From the NCBI GenBank assembly GCA_040755915.1, contig JBFLWM010000045.1, forward strand, positions 10,636 through 74,635: DNA of 64,000 nucleotides, given 5' to 3'. The position numbers and the translations under genes are program-made. Under the pieces are notes generated by a model. The model ran no database searches. It saw only the letters and a list, made by a program, of their open reading frames with translations, and was not told the origin of the DNA. Below are positions 53,623 through 61,848 of the stretch, piece by piece. Source of the stretch: Sulfurivermis sp040755915. Lineage in GTDB: Bacteria; Pseudomonadota; Gammaproteobacteria; Thiohalomonadales; Thiohalomonadaceae. The number at the start of each line of letters is the position of its first letter. Positions within the stretch are counted from its first letter, which is position 1.

Positions 53623-54653
53623 GCGGCGCCAAGCAACTTGGCAGTCACATCCACCAGCGGGATCAGGCGATCGTAGGCCATGCGCGTCGGGCCGATGACG
53701 CCCAGCACGCCGACCACCTCGCCCGCCACCTCGTAGGGCGAGGTCACCACGCTGCAGGCATCCAGCACCTCATAGCCCGATTCCTCGCCGATGAAGATCT
53801 GCACGCCCTGGGCATGGGCGGCCTGGTCCAGCAGGTGCAGGATGTCACGCTTGCGGTTGAAGGCATCGAACAGCTGGCGCAGGCGGTCGATGTCGGCCAT
53901 CTCGGCATAGCCCATCAGGTTGGTCTGGCCGGCCAAGACATAATCACCGCCCTCATCGCCGCCCTGGAAGGTGCGGTTGGCCATGTCGATGGCGGCCAGC
54001 ATCAGCTGGTTGATGCTTTCCTGGGTCTCGCGCATCTCGGCGAGCAGGGCATCGCGCACCTTGGTGAAGTCCTTGCCCGCCAGGGCGTGATTCAGGTAAT
54101 TGGCCGCCTGGGTCAGCTCCGCCGGGGAATAGCGGCGCGAGGTGGTGATCATCCGGTTCTGCACCTGATTGCCGTTCAGCACCAGCACCACCAGTACACG
54201 GTTGCCGGACAGGGCGATGAACTCGACCTGACGCACGGTCGGCTGCTCGCGCCGCGGAATCATGATGACGCCGGCCATGGCGCTGATCTCCGACAGCAGC
54301 GAGGACGCGGTCACCAGCACCTGCTGGGGGTCGGCGGCCTGCTCGAACTTGGCCTGCAGGCCACGCACCTCGGCGGGTTGCAGCGGCTTCACGGTCAGCA
54401 GGCTGTCCACGAACAGGCGGTAGCCCTGCACCGTGGGGATGCGGCCGGCAGAGGTGTGCGGTGCCTTGACCAGCCCCAGGTCCTCCAGGTCGGCCATCAC
54501 GTTGCGGATGGTGGCCGGGCTCAGGTCCATCCCCTGCCCGCGCGCCAGGGTGCGCGAACCCACCGGCTGTCCCTCACGGATATAACGCTCCACCAGCAGC
54601 TTGAGCAGCTGCTGGGCACGGTCGGACACGGCGGTGGGGGATACCTTGCTCAT
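53604..54653 (-). CDS. hrcA: Heat-inducible transcription repressor HrcA
   Basis: A 349-residue repressor of class I heat-shock genes, with an N-terminal winged helix (about 1-85; S-P-A-T-I-R-N-V-M-A-D-L-E is the recognition part) and the C-terminal effector domain. It binds CIRCE, which is present 20 nt upstream of its own start. First gene of hrcA-grpE-dnaK-dnaJ. Confidence 0.95.
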   Translation of the reverse strand: MSKVSPTAVSDRAQQLLKLLVERYIREGQPVGSRTLARGQGMDLSPATIRNVMADLEDLGLVKAPHTSAGRIPTVQGYRLFVDSLLTVKPLQPAEVRGLQAKFEQAADPQQVLVTASSLLSEISAMAGVIMIPRREQPTVRQVEFIALSGNRVLVVLVLNGNQVQNRMITTSRRYSPAELTQAANYLNHALAGKDFTKVRDALLAEMRETQESINQLMLAAIDMANRTFQGGDEGGDYVLAGQTNLMGYAEMADIDRLRQLFDAFNRKRDILHLLDQAAHAQGVQIFIGEESGYEVLDACSVVTSPYEVAGEVVGVLGVIGPTRMAYDRLIPLVDVTAKLLGAALNQNQ

Positions 54654-54672
54654 TGCACCCTTCAGAATTCGG

Positions 54673-54699
54673 TTGGCACTCTCACCATATGAGTGCCAA
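54673..54699. promoter_or_regulatory. CIRCE operator (HrcA binding site)
   Basis: TTGGCACTC, 9 nt, GAGTGCCAA: a perfect 9-bp inverted repeat differing from the consensus TTAGCACTC/GAGTGCTAA at one symmetric position. It overlaps the -10 of the hrcA promoter. No second copy is seen in the window. Confidence 0.92.
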
Positions 54700-54716
54700 C
54701 GGGGCAAATTATCAAG
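54687..54716 (-). promoter_or_regulatory. Sigma32-like promoter of hrcA
   Basis: CTTGATA (54716-54710, 6 of 7), then CTCATAT (54693-54687) within ACTCATAT, 15 nt away, a 6-of-8 match to CCCCATNT. A TTGATA sigma70 reading of the same -35 is also possible. CIRCE covers its -10. Confidence 0.45.
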
Positions 54717-54795
54717 GCGTGAAAACGGGTGTCAAGGTCGGTTGGCGCAGGGCGGCGGCCATGTTAACGTTAGCGCCATTTTTGCGGAGACGACG

Positions 54796-55665
54796 ATGGC
54801 GGACATTTTCGGGCGGGTAGGGATTATCGGCAAGTATGGCGACCCCAACGTGGGGGCCTCGCTCCAGGTGCTGACCGATTACCTCGCCTCCCGCCAGGTC
54901 GAGGCCCTGCTGGACGAGGCCACCGCCGAAGTATGGAGCGGCCATGGCCTCACCGTCGCCAGCCGCGAGGACATCGGCCGCCAGTGCGACGCCGTGATCG
55001 TGGTGGGCGGCGACGGTACCCTGCTCAATGCCGCCCGCTCCCTCGCCCCCTTCGACATCGCCCTCATCGGCATCAACCAGGGCCGCCTCGGCTTCCTCAC
55101 CGATATCTCACCCGGCGAGATGGAGCAGAAGCTGGACGAAATCTTCGCCGGCCAGTACAACGAGGACACGCGCTTCCTGCTGCACTGCACCGTGCTGCGC
55201 GATGGCGAACACATCAACGAAAGCGTCGCCCTCAACGACGTGGTGGTACACAAGTGGGACGTGGCGCGCATGCTGGAGACAGAAACCTACGTCAACGGCC
55301 ACTTCCTCAACCATCTGCACTCCGACGGCCTGATCGTCTCCACCCCCACCGGCTCCACCGCCTATGCCCTGTCCGGTGGCGGCCCGATCCTGCAGCCCTG
55401 CCTCAATGCTGTGGTGCTAGTGCCCATCTGCCCGCACACCATGAGCAACCGCCCCATCGTGGTGGATGGCGGCAACCTGATCGAGATCGTGGTTCGCGGC
55501 TCCGGCCACGCCCATGCCCAGGTCACCTGCGACGGCCAGATCAACTTCGGCCTGATGGCCGGCGACCGCGTGCGGGTACGCAAGGCCGAGCACAAGGTGC
55601 GCCTGATCCATCCGGTGGATCACGACCACTTCCACATCCTGCGCAACAAGCTCAATTGGGGCTAG
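54796..55665 (+). CDS. nadK: NAD kinase
   Basis: A 289-residue ATP-dependent NAD kinase making NADP. The G-G-D-G-T motif (about 63-67), the N-D-V-V region and S-T-P-T-G-S-T-A-Y are intact. The ATG at 54796 has GGAGA upstream and is divergent from hrcA. recN follows after 17 nt. Confidence 0.97.
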   Translation: MADIFGRVGIIGKYGDPNVGASLQVLTDYLASRQVEALLDEATAEVWSGHGLTVASREDIGRQCDAVIVVGGDGTLLNAARSLAPFDIALIGINQGRLGFLTDISPGEMEQKLDEIFAGQYNEDTRFLLHCTVLRDGEHINESVALNDVVVHKWDVARMLETETYVNGHFLNHLHSDGLIVSTPTGSTAYALSGGGPILQPCLNAVVLVPICPHTMSNRPIVVDGGNLIEIVVRGSGHAHAQVTCDGQINFGLMAGDRVRVRKAEHKVRLIHPVDHDHFHILRNKLNWG

Positions 55666-55682
55666 GCCCAGGCTCACACGCC

Positions 55683-57392
55683 ATGCTCCGGCACCTCGCC
55701 ATCCGCAACTTCGCCCTGGTCGAACACCTGGAACTGGAATTCGCCCCGGGCATGACCGTGCTCACCGGCGAGACCGGTGCCGGCAAGTCCATCCTGCTCG
55801 ACGCCCTCGGCCTGGTGCTGGGCGACCGTGCCGACAGCGGCACAGTGCGCGCCGGCTGCGACCGCGCCGAGATCAGCGCCACCTTCGACATCCGTGACCA
55901 CGACGCGGTGCGCGCCTGGCTGGAGGAGCGTGAGCTCAATCTGGACGATGAATGCATCCTGCGCCGCACGGTGAGTGCCGACGGCGGTTCGCGCGGCTAC
56001 ATCAACGGCCAGCCGGCGCCGGTGCAGAGCCTGCGCGAGCTGGGCGAACAACTGGTGGACATCCACGGCCAGCACGCCCACCAGTCCCTGCTCAAGCGCG
56101 ACCTGCAACGCCAGCTGCTGGACGGCTATGCCGGCCACGACGCCCTGGTGGAACAGGTGGGCGCCGCCTGGCGCCGCTGGCGCGAACTGCAGCAGGAGCT
56201 GGAACGGCTGACCCGCGCCGCCGGCGAGCGCGACTCGCGCCTGGAACTGCTGCGCTACCAGGTGGGCGAGCTGGAGGCCCTCGGCTTCACTGCCGATGAG
56301 CTTGCCGCGCTGGAAGAGGAACACGGCCGTCTGGCCAATGCCAGCCGCCTGCAGGAGGGCGCCCAACGTGCCCTCGACCTGCTCTACGAGGGCGACGACA
56401 TGGCGGTGGTCAGCCTGCTCGGGCGCACCCTCGGTGAACTGCGTGAACTGCAGGCCATCGACAACCAACTGGGCAGCGCCTGCGAACTGCTGGACAGCGC
56501 CGCCATCCAGGCACGTGAGGCGGCCAGCGAACTGCGCCACTATCTGGACCGCGCCGACCTCGACCCCGGGCGACTCAATTGGGTCGAACAACGCCTAGCC
56601 GCCGTGCAGGAACTGGCGCGCAAGCACCGCTGCGGTGGCGCAGAGCTGCCCGCCCTGCTGGAACGGCTGCAACAGGAGCTGGCCGAGCTGGAACAGGCCG
56701 GCCAGCGCCTCGACGGCCTGGAGGCGGAGATCCGGCGCTGCCGCGATGACTATCTGAAGCTGGCCAAGCAACTCTCCGCCGGCCGCCGCAAGGCGGCGCA
56801 GGCCCTGGCGACCCAGGTCAGCGCCAACATGGCCGAACTGGGCATGAAGGGGGGCAGATTCGAAGTGGCCCTGGAGCCGATGGACGGCGACGAACCCGCA
56901 CCGCATGGCCTGGAGCGTGTCGAATTGCTGGTCAGCGCCAATCCCGGTCAGCCGCTCAAGCCGCTGGCCAAGGTCGCCTCCGGCGGCGAGCTGTCACGCA
57001 TCAGTCTGGCCATCCAGGTGATCAGCGCCGGCAAGGGCAGCATCCCCACGCTGATCTTCGATGAGGTGGATGTGGGTGTCGGCGGCGGCGTGGCCGAGAT
57101 GGTTGGCCGCCAGCTCCACACGCTGGGCGGTGAACGTCAGGTACTGTGCGTCACCCATCAGCCGCAGGTGGCCGCTCAGGGCCACCAGCATCTGCAGGTG
57201 AGCAAACAGACCCGGGGTGAAGCCACGCGCAGCGCGGTGAAGACGCTGGATGCAGAAGCTCGGGTGGAGGAGATCGCCCGCATGCTGGGGGGCATGACCA
57301 TCACCGAACAGACCCTGTCCCACGCCCGCGAGATGCTGGCACTGGCGCAAGGCAGCAAAAACAAGGGGCGCAAGAAAAGCGCCCCGGCCTGA
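55683..57392 (+). CDS. recN: DNA repair protein RecN
   Basis: A 569-residue SMC-like ATPase in double-strand break repair. Walker A G-E-T-G-A-G-K-S is at 29-36, a long central coiled coil spans about 160-370, and signature A-S-G-G-E-L-S-R and Walker B F-D-E-V-D-V-G-V-G-G lie near 450-490. The ATG at 55683 has only a weak ribosome site. No LexA box was recognised upstream, so SOS control is uncertain; it may be co-transcribed with nadK. Confidence 0.96.
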   Translation: MLRHLAIRNFALVEHLELEFAPGMTVLTGETGAGKSILLDALGLVLGDRADSGTVRAGCDRAEISATFDIRDHDAVRAWLEERELNLDDECILRRTVSADGGSRGYINGQPAPVQSLRELGEQLVDIHGQHAHQSLLKRDLQRQLLDGYAGHDALVEQVGAAWRRWRELQQELERLTRAAGERDSRLELLRYQVGELEALGFTADELAALEEEHGRLANASRLQEGAQRALDLLYEGDDMAVVSLLGRTLGELRELQAIDNQLGSACELLDSAAIQAREAASELRHYLDRADLDPGRLNWVEQRLAAVQELARKHRCGGAELPALLERLQQELAELEQAGQRLDGLEAEIRRCRDDYLKLAKQLSAGRRKAAQALATQVSANMAELGMKGGRFEVALEPMDGDEPAPHGLERVELLVSANPGQPLKPLAKVASGGELSRISLAIQVISAGKGSIPTLIFDEVDVGVGGGVAEMVGRQLHTLGGERQVLCVTHQPQVAAQGHQHLQVSKQTRGEATRSAVKTLDAEARVEEIARMLGGMTITEQTLSHAREMLALAQGSKNKGRKKSAPA

Positions 57393-57407
57393 TGCAGGGT
57401 GCGTACC

Positions 57408-57845
57408 CTACGGGGTCTTGTCCTTCTTCCGGCATTCCTTGCAGACGCCATAGATGTACAGGCTATGGTCGGTCATGGCGTAGCCGAACCTGTCGGCGAT
57501 GGCCTTCTGCCGCTCCTCGATGGTGGGATCGACGAATTCGTCAACACGGCCGCAACGGGTGCACAGGATGTGGTCGTGGTGCTTGCCCTCGTCCATCTCG
57601 AACACCGACTGGCCGCCCTCGAAGTGATGGCGGGTCAGGATGCCGGCCTGCTCGAACTGGGTCAGCACACGGTACACCGTGGCAAGTCCCACATCCTCGC
57701 CATGCTCCAGCAGGGCCTTGTATACATCCTCGGCACTCATATGACGCGCGGTGCCGGCCGACTCCAGAATCTCCAGGATTTTCAGGCGCGGCAACGTGGC
57801 CTTGAGGCCGACCTTTTTCAGATATTGACTGTCCTTGGCACTCAC
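57408..57845 (-). CDS. fur: Ferric uptake regulator
   Basis: A 145-residue iron-responsive repressor: winged helix (L-K-A-T-L-P-R-L-K-I-L, then S-A-E-D-V-Y, A-T-V-Y-R-V-L), the metal-site H-H-D-H motif and zinc cysteine pairs C-T-R-C and C-K-E-C. I place the start at the GTG at 57845, which aligns with E. coli Fur; the frame extends upstream only to a TTG near bamE. It is convergent with recN and divergent from bamE. Confidence 0.93.
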   Translation of the reverse strand: MSAKDSQYLKKVGLKATLPRLKILEILESAGTARHMSAEDVYKALLEHGEDVGLATVYRVLTQFEQAGILTRHHFEGGQSVFEMDEGKHHDHILCTRCGRVDEFVDPTIEERQKAIADRFGYAMTDHSLYIYGVCKECRKKDKTP

Positions 57846-57901
57846 TTGGGCAGACTCAGTTGGGGTATCATGGCGCCACGATAACGCAGCCCTGAAAGAC
57901 A

Positions 57902-58243
57902 ATGCAAAAGATTATCATTTGTTTGATGTTGTGCATCACGCTTGGCGCCTGCGCCTATAAGCCCGATATCCAGCAGGGCAACATGGTGACGCAGGACAAG
58001 CTGGCGCAGCTCAAGATCGGCATGGACAAGCGGCAGGTGCTGTTCATCATGGGCTCACCCATGCTCACCGATCCGTTTCACCACAACCGCTGGGACTATT
58101 TCTACAGTCTCACGCCCGGGCGCGAGGAAACCGTACGCCACGGTGCCACGCTCTATTTCGACAACGAGCGTTTGAGCCGCATCGAAACCCGCGGCGACAT
58201 CCCGCCGGCAGAATACCAGGAGAAGCCGGTGGAGCTGCGCTAG
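57902..58243 (+). CDS. bamE: Outer membrane assembly lipoprotein BamE
   Basis: A 113-residue lipoprotein (SmpA/OmlA) of the BAM complex. Signal peptide with lipobox L-G-A-C, lipidated Cys17. The mature part has the family K-I-G-M-D-K-R-Q-V-L-F-I-M-G-S-P motif. It is divergent from fur, a classic gammaproteobacterial pairing. Confidence 0.95.
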   Translation: MQKIIICLMLCITLGACAYKPDIQQGNMVTQDKLAQLKIGMDKRQVLFIMGSPMLTDPFHHNRWDYFYSLTPGREETVRHGATLYFDNERLSRIETRGDIPPAEYQEKPVELR

Positions 58244-58265
58244 CCGGGAGCCCGGGCAACTTCGC

Positions 58266-58595
58266 TCAGCCCGCCTCTTCGACGTCACCGCCACCTTTTT
58301 TCATGCGCTTGCCCTCGGCGGCGCGCTGCTTGCGCACCTCCTTGGGATCGGCGATGAGCGGGCGGTAGATCTCCACCCGGTCACGCGCCCGCAGCGGCTC
58401 ATCCAGCTTGGCCAACCGCCCGAACACACCGACCTTGTTGACCGCCAGGTCGATCTCCGGATAGCGGTTCAGCACCCCGGAACGCTCGATGGCCTGGCGC
58501 AGCGTCGTACCCTCCTCCACCTCCACCGGCAGGATCACCTGCACTTCGTCCCGGGCGTAGGCCACTTCGACCTGAAAATGCTCACTCTTTTCCAT
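58266..58595 (-). CDS. RnfH/RatB family protein (UPF0125)
   Basis: A 109-residue ubiquitin-like-fold protein with the family core G-T-T-L-R-Q-A-I and V-F-G-R-L-A, and the R-D-R-V-E-I-Y-R-P-L signature; the Lys/Arg-rich tail is variable. Function unclear in the family (the partner of RatA in E. coli is called RatB). The ATG at 58595 lies within the end of ratA (14-nt overlap). Confidence 0.9.
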   Translation of the reverse strand: MEKSEHFQVEVAYARDEVQVILPVEVEEGTTLRQAIERSGVLNRYPEIDLAVNKVGVFGRLAKLDEPLRARDRVEIYRPLIADPKEVRKQRAAEGKRMKKGGGDVEEAG

Positions 58596-59019
58596 ACACT
58601 TCCCGCGCGCGTTTGCAAAAGGAATCCACCAGGGCATTGGCGATTTGGGTGAATATCGGACCCAGCGCCATCCCCACCAGACGATTGGAAAATTCGAAAT
58701 CGAGATCCAGCGATACCTTGCAGGCCTTGTCGCCCAGGATATCGAAACGCCAGTACCCCTCGAGATGGCGGAACGGCCCCTCCACCAGACGCATCTCCAT
58801 CATCTTGTCCTGCTGCAGGCGGTTCAGGGTGGTGAAGGACTTGTGCAGCCCGCCGTGGGCGATTTCGATGGTTGCATGCACCTCATCCGGCGTACGCGAC
58901 AGCACCCGGCTGGAACGGCACCAGGGCAAAAAACTGGCATAGGCATCGATGTCGTTGACCAAGGCAAACATCTGGCCGCAGCTGTACGGCACCAGGGCGC
59001 TTTTATGGATCGTCGTCAC
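58582..59019 (-). CDS. ratA: Ribosome-associating START-domain protein RatA
   Basis: A 145-residue START/polyketide-cyclase fold protein; E. coli RatA blocks 70S assembly when over-expressed, and homologues are related to the coenzyme Q-binding protein Coq10. The N-terminus (A-L-V-P-Y-S, then F-L-P-W-C) matches closely. The start is a GTG at 59019, one base after the transporter stop. Confidence 0.92.
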   Translation of the reverse strand: MTTIHKSALVPYSCGQMFALVNDIDAYASFLPWCRSSRVLSRTPDEVHATIEIAHGGLHKSFTTLNRLQQDKMMEMRLVEGPFRHLEGYWRFDILGDKACKVSLDLDFEFSNRLVGMALGPIFTQIANALVDSFCKRAREVYGKE

Positions 59020-59020
59020 G

Positions 59021-60409
59021 TTACGGGTTCAGCAAGGGTTGGAGCACGCCGATGGCATGCAGGAAGATGAGCAACACGGCCACCGGGGTGACATAGCGGC
59101 TGACGAGGTACCAGATGCGAAACAGCGGCCCGTCCTTCACCCCCAGCTCGCTCATGACCGACTCGCGCCGCATCACCCACACCGCGAAGATCACGATCAG
59201 CAGCCCCCCCAGCGGCAGCATGATGTTCACCGTCAGATAATCGAGCAGGTCGAAGAAGGTCAGTCCCCACAGCTTGTAGCGATCCCCCGACCAGATGTTG
59301 AACGAGAAGATGGTGCCCAGGCCCAGGAACCAGGCGCCGCCGCCGGCCAGGGCCGTGGCCCGCACCCGGGTCATGCGCAGGTTTTCCACCATGTAGGCCA
59401 CCAGCGGCTCGATGAGCGAGATCGCCGAAGTCCAGGCGGCGAAGATCAACAGCAGAAAAAACACGGCACCGAAAAACTCGCCGCCCGGCATGCGTCCGAA
59501 GGCGATGGGCAGGGTCTGGAAGATGAGCCCCGGCCCCGCCCCGGGCGCCAGGCCGTTGGCAAACACGATGGGAAAGATGGCCATGCCGGCCAGCAGGGCC
59601 ACCAGGGTGTCGGCTGCGGCAATGGTAAAGGTGGCATGGGTGATGGAAACATGGCGCGGCAGGTAGGAACCGTACACCATGATGGCCCCCATGCCGAGAC
59701 TGAGGGTAAAGAAGGCGTGCCCCATGGCAATGATCACGCTGTTGGGACTCAGCTTGCTGAAGTCGGGATTGAACAGGAAGACCAGGGCCTGCTGGAAGGC
59801 GCCGGTATTCATGGCGTAGCCCACCAGCACCAGCAACAACACCAGCAACAGCGGCATCAGGTAGCGCACCGCCTGCTCCAGCCCGCTGCGCACCCCGCGC
59901 GCCACCACCACCATCGTCATGGTCAGAAACAGGGTGTGCCAGGCCAGCAGCCGTTCCGGGTCCGCCACCAGGCTGTAGAAGATGTTGTTGACGCCGTCGG
60001 CGGTGAGGCCGGTGAACACGCCGCTGCCGGTGCGCACCAGATAGGCCAGCGCCCAGCCGGCGATGACACTGTAATAGGACAGAATCAGCACGCCGGCGAG
60101 GATGCCCAGCCAGCCGAGATAGCGCCAGGCGCCATGCCGCCCCTCTTCCTGGGCCAGGTGGCGCATGGTGTTGATGGGGCTGCGCCGGCCACGACGGCCG
60201 AGCAGGATCTCGGCCATCATGATGGGGATGCCGATCAGGCTGATGCACACCAGGTACACCAGCACGAAGGCGCCACCGCCGTTCTCGCCGGTGATGTAGG
60301 GGAACTTCCAGACATTGCCCAGACCGACCGCCGAACCGGTGGCGGCCAGCACGAAGGCCCAGCGTGACGACCACTGGCCATGGATGGGTTCCCGCGACGA
60401 CGGCTTCAT
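59021..60409 (-). CDS. Sodium-dependent transporter (NSS/SNF family)
   Basis: A 462-residue LeuT-fold transporter with 11-12 membrane helices and the family start A-T-G-S-A-V-G-L-G-N-V-W-K-F-P-Y at about 23-38 (sodium and substrate sites). Substrate unknown; relatives take up amino acids. GGGGAGAG precedes the ATG at 60409. It heads a transporter-ratA-rnfH-like transcript; the functional link to ratA is not obvious. Confidence 0.93.
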   Translation of the reverse strand: MKPSSREPIHGQWSSRWAFVLAATGSAVGLGNVWKFPYITGENGGGAFVLVYLVCISLIGIPIMMAEILLGRRGRRSPINTMRHLAQEEGRHGAWRYLGWLGILAGVLILSYYSVIAGWALAYLVRTGSGVFTGLTADGVNNIFYSLVADPERLLAWHTLFLTMTMVVVARGVRSGLEQAVRYLMPLLLVLLLVLVGYAMNTGAFQQALVFLFNPDFSKLSPNSVIIAMGHAFFTLSLGMGAIMVYGSYLPRHVSITHATFTIAAADTLVALLAGMAIFPIVFANGLAPGAGPGLIFQTLPIAFGRMPGGEFFGAVFFLLLIFAAWTSAISLIEPLVAYMVENLRMTRVRATALAGGGAWFLGLGTIFSFNIWSGDRYKLWGLTFFDLLDYLTVNIMLPLGGLLIVIFAVWVMRRESVMSELGVKDGPLFRIWYLVSRYVTPVAVLLIFLHAIGVLQPLLNP

Positions 60410-60501
60410 GACTCTCCCCGAATTCATCAAATGCCGGCAATTGTCGGCGAATTCGCCACGCGCCTCAACACGTGCCGATCGCTTCCGCTCCGACAGCCCC
60501 G

Positions 60502-60507
60502 TATAAT
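60502..60507 (+). promoter_or_regulatory. TATAAT -10 element of smpB, 8 nt from the start codon
   Basis: A perfect TATAAT ends 8 nt before the ATG at 60516, with a C/G-rich gap like that at folP. No clear -35 and no ribosome site are seen. Confidence 0.5.
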
Positions 60508-60515
60508 GCCGCCCC

Positions 60516-61001
60516 ATGGCAAAACAGAGCTCAACCACCAAGGGCGAAGGCACCAGCACCATCGCCGCCAACAAAAAGGCCCGCCACGACTTCTTCATCG
60601 AAGACCGTGTCGAGGCCGGCATCGCCCTGGAAGGCTGGGAGGTGAAGAGCCTGCGCGCCGGCCGCGTCCAGCTGGTGGACAGCTACGTCATCATCAAGAA
60701 CAACGAGGCCTGGCTGCTCGGCGCCCTGATCACCCCGCTGGCCACCGTCTCCACCCACTACGTGCCCGATCCCAAGCGTACCCGCAAGCTGCTCATGCAC
60801 CGCCAGGAGCTGGACAAGCTCATCGGCGCGGTGGAGCGCAAGGGCTACACCCTGCTCGCCCTGTCGCTGTACTGGAAACGCGGCCTGTGCAAGGTGGAGC
60901 TGGGTCTCGCCAAGGGCAAGCAGGCGCACGACAAGCGCGATAGCGAACGCGAGCGCGACTGGCAGCGCGAGAAGCAGCGCCTGATGAAAAGCTCGCGCTG
61001 A
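60516..61001 (+). CDS. smpB: SsrA-binding protein SmpB
   Basis: A 161-residue tmRNA partner for ribosome rescue. The OB-fold body has the family core E-G-W-E-V-K-S-L-R-A-G and the basic C-terminal tail that enters the mRNA channel (K-R-D-S-E-R-E-R-D-W-Q-R-E). The gene lies 66 nt upstream of ssrA, a common pairing. Confidence 0.97.
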   Translation: MAKQSSTTKGEGTSTIAANKKARHDFFIEDRVEAGIALEGWEVKSLRAGRVQLVDSYVIIKNNEAWLLGALITPLATVSTHYVPDPKRTRKLLMHRQELDKLIGAVERKGYTLLALSLYWKRGLCKVELGLAKGKQAHDKRDSERERDWQREKQRLMKSSR

Positions 61002-61017
61002 CGCGAAATGTTTTCCG

Positions 61018-61046
61018 GTGACAGGGAACTTCCCGGCCGGTATCAT
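61018..61046 (+). promoter_or_regulatory. Sigma70 promoter of ssrA
   Basis: GTGACA (61018-61023, 5 of 6), a 17-nt spacer and TATCAT (61041-61046, 5 of 6), placing the start about 14 nt before mature tmRNA. Confidence 0.65.
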
Positions 61047-61067
61047 CTCCAATGTTCCGATACCAAT

Positions 61068-61429
61068 GGGGGCGACCTGGCTTCGACGTGGGTTGCGAAA
61101 CCGGAGGTGCATGCCGAGGTGCGGTGACCTCGTAAAACACGCTGCAAACCAAATAGTTGCCAACGACGACAACTACGCACTCGCTGCTTAAAACCCAGTA
61201 GGGTGCCCTCTGACCGGAGCCGTGCCTGTGCGTCCGTAATCGGGGGTCGACTCTCACAGGATCGCGACAAGGTTTGTTCGGGGCCGCGTCGCTAAAACCT
61301 TACCGGGCTCGCCGTCTGTCTTCCCTGCCCGTCGGGTAGCAGCCGGTTAAACCAATAGGCGTGGATAAGCATGTAGAGCCGATGGCAGAGGGCTTGCGGA
61401 CGCGGGTTCGATTCCCGCCGCCTCCACCA
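61068..61429 (+). ncRNA. ssrA: Transfer-messenger RNA
   Basis: 362 nt. The 5' GGGGGCG pairs with CGCCTCC before the ACCA end; the tRNA-like T-arm (GGTTCGATTCC) is intact. The tag frame resumes at GCC (61159) and reads A-N-D-D-N-Y-A-L-A-A before TAA at 61189-61191. The 3' end is complete, although it adjoins an integrated element. Confidence 0.97.
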
Positions 61430-61442
61430 TTTAGAAAAGACA

Positions 61443-61491
61443 AACCCGTCTCTCTGGGGTCATTCTCCGGGGTGACGGGTTTTCTTTTTCC
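61443..61491 (+). terminator. Intrinsic terminator of ssrA
   Basis: An AACCCGTC/GACGGGTT stem (61443-61450 with 61474-61481) with a long loop and a following TTCTTTTT run, 14 nt after the tmRNA end. Confidence 0.75.
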
Positions 61492-61793
61492 CCTTGTTTC
61501 TAAAGGGTTTGCGCCCGTTTCACATCTTTCCAAAGCACCTCTCCGCACCACCGATTCTCCCCATCTTCCTGCCTTTCTTTCTCTGTTTGGCCCCTGATTC
61601 TCTGTTTTCTCCGGACGAAGTCCGAAGCGCGTCCGGAAAGTTACATCCTTGATTGATATGGGTTTGCGGCAGATTGCCATTTTTGACGGTTGTCTTAGGT
61701 CATCGTTCGATGCCGCAACCGGACGTTTTTTTCGAAATTGCCCGCCTCGGCCATGAAAAGAAGCGCGGTCAACTCCGGCTTCCTGCCCCCTAA

Positions 61794-61822
61794 AGAAGAA
61801 AAGCCGACGCTGATGGTCGGCT
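61794..61822 (-). terminator. Intrinsic terminator of the recombinase operon
   Basis: AGCCGAC/GTCGGCT with a 7-nt loop and a T-rich tract on the minus strand, 27 nt after the ParB-like stop codon. Confidence 0.75.
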
Positions 61823-61848
61823 CTCTGGGGCGGTCTCCGGTCCGGTCG

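Larger units (their letters stand above)
61430..61848. other. Non-coding junction between ssrA and the element's first gene
   Basis: About 420 nt, pyrimidine-rich and less GC-rich than the flanks. It holds the tmRNA terminator near the left and the ParB-like gene's terminator near the right, plus one 7-bp hairpin (TCCGGAC/GTCCGGA, about 61609-61636). No gene with a ribosome site is seen. The left attachment site should be within or just before it. Confidence 0.6.

Noticed and set aside
57895..57930. Possible Fur box between fur and bamE
   Set aside because: GATTATCATTTG resembles half of a Fur box only and lies inside bamE coding sequence; too weak to report.
61300..61680. Open frame on the minus strand across the tmRNA 3' end
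   Set aside because: It is the antisense of ssrA, a well-known false annotation; no ribosome site and RNA structure explains the sequence.
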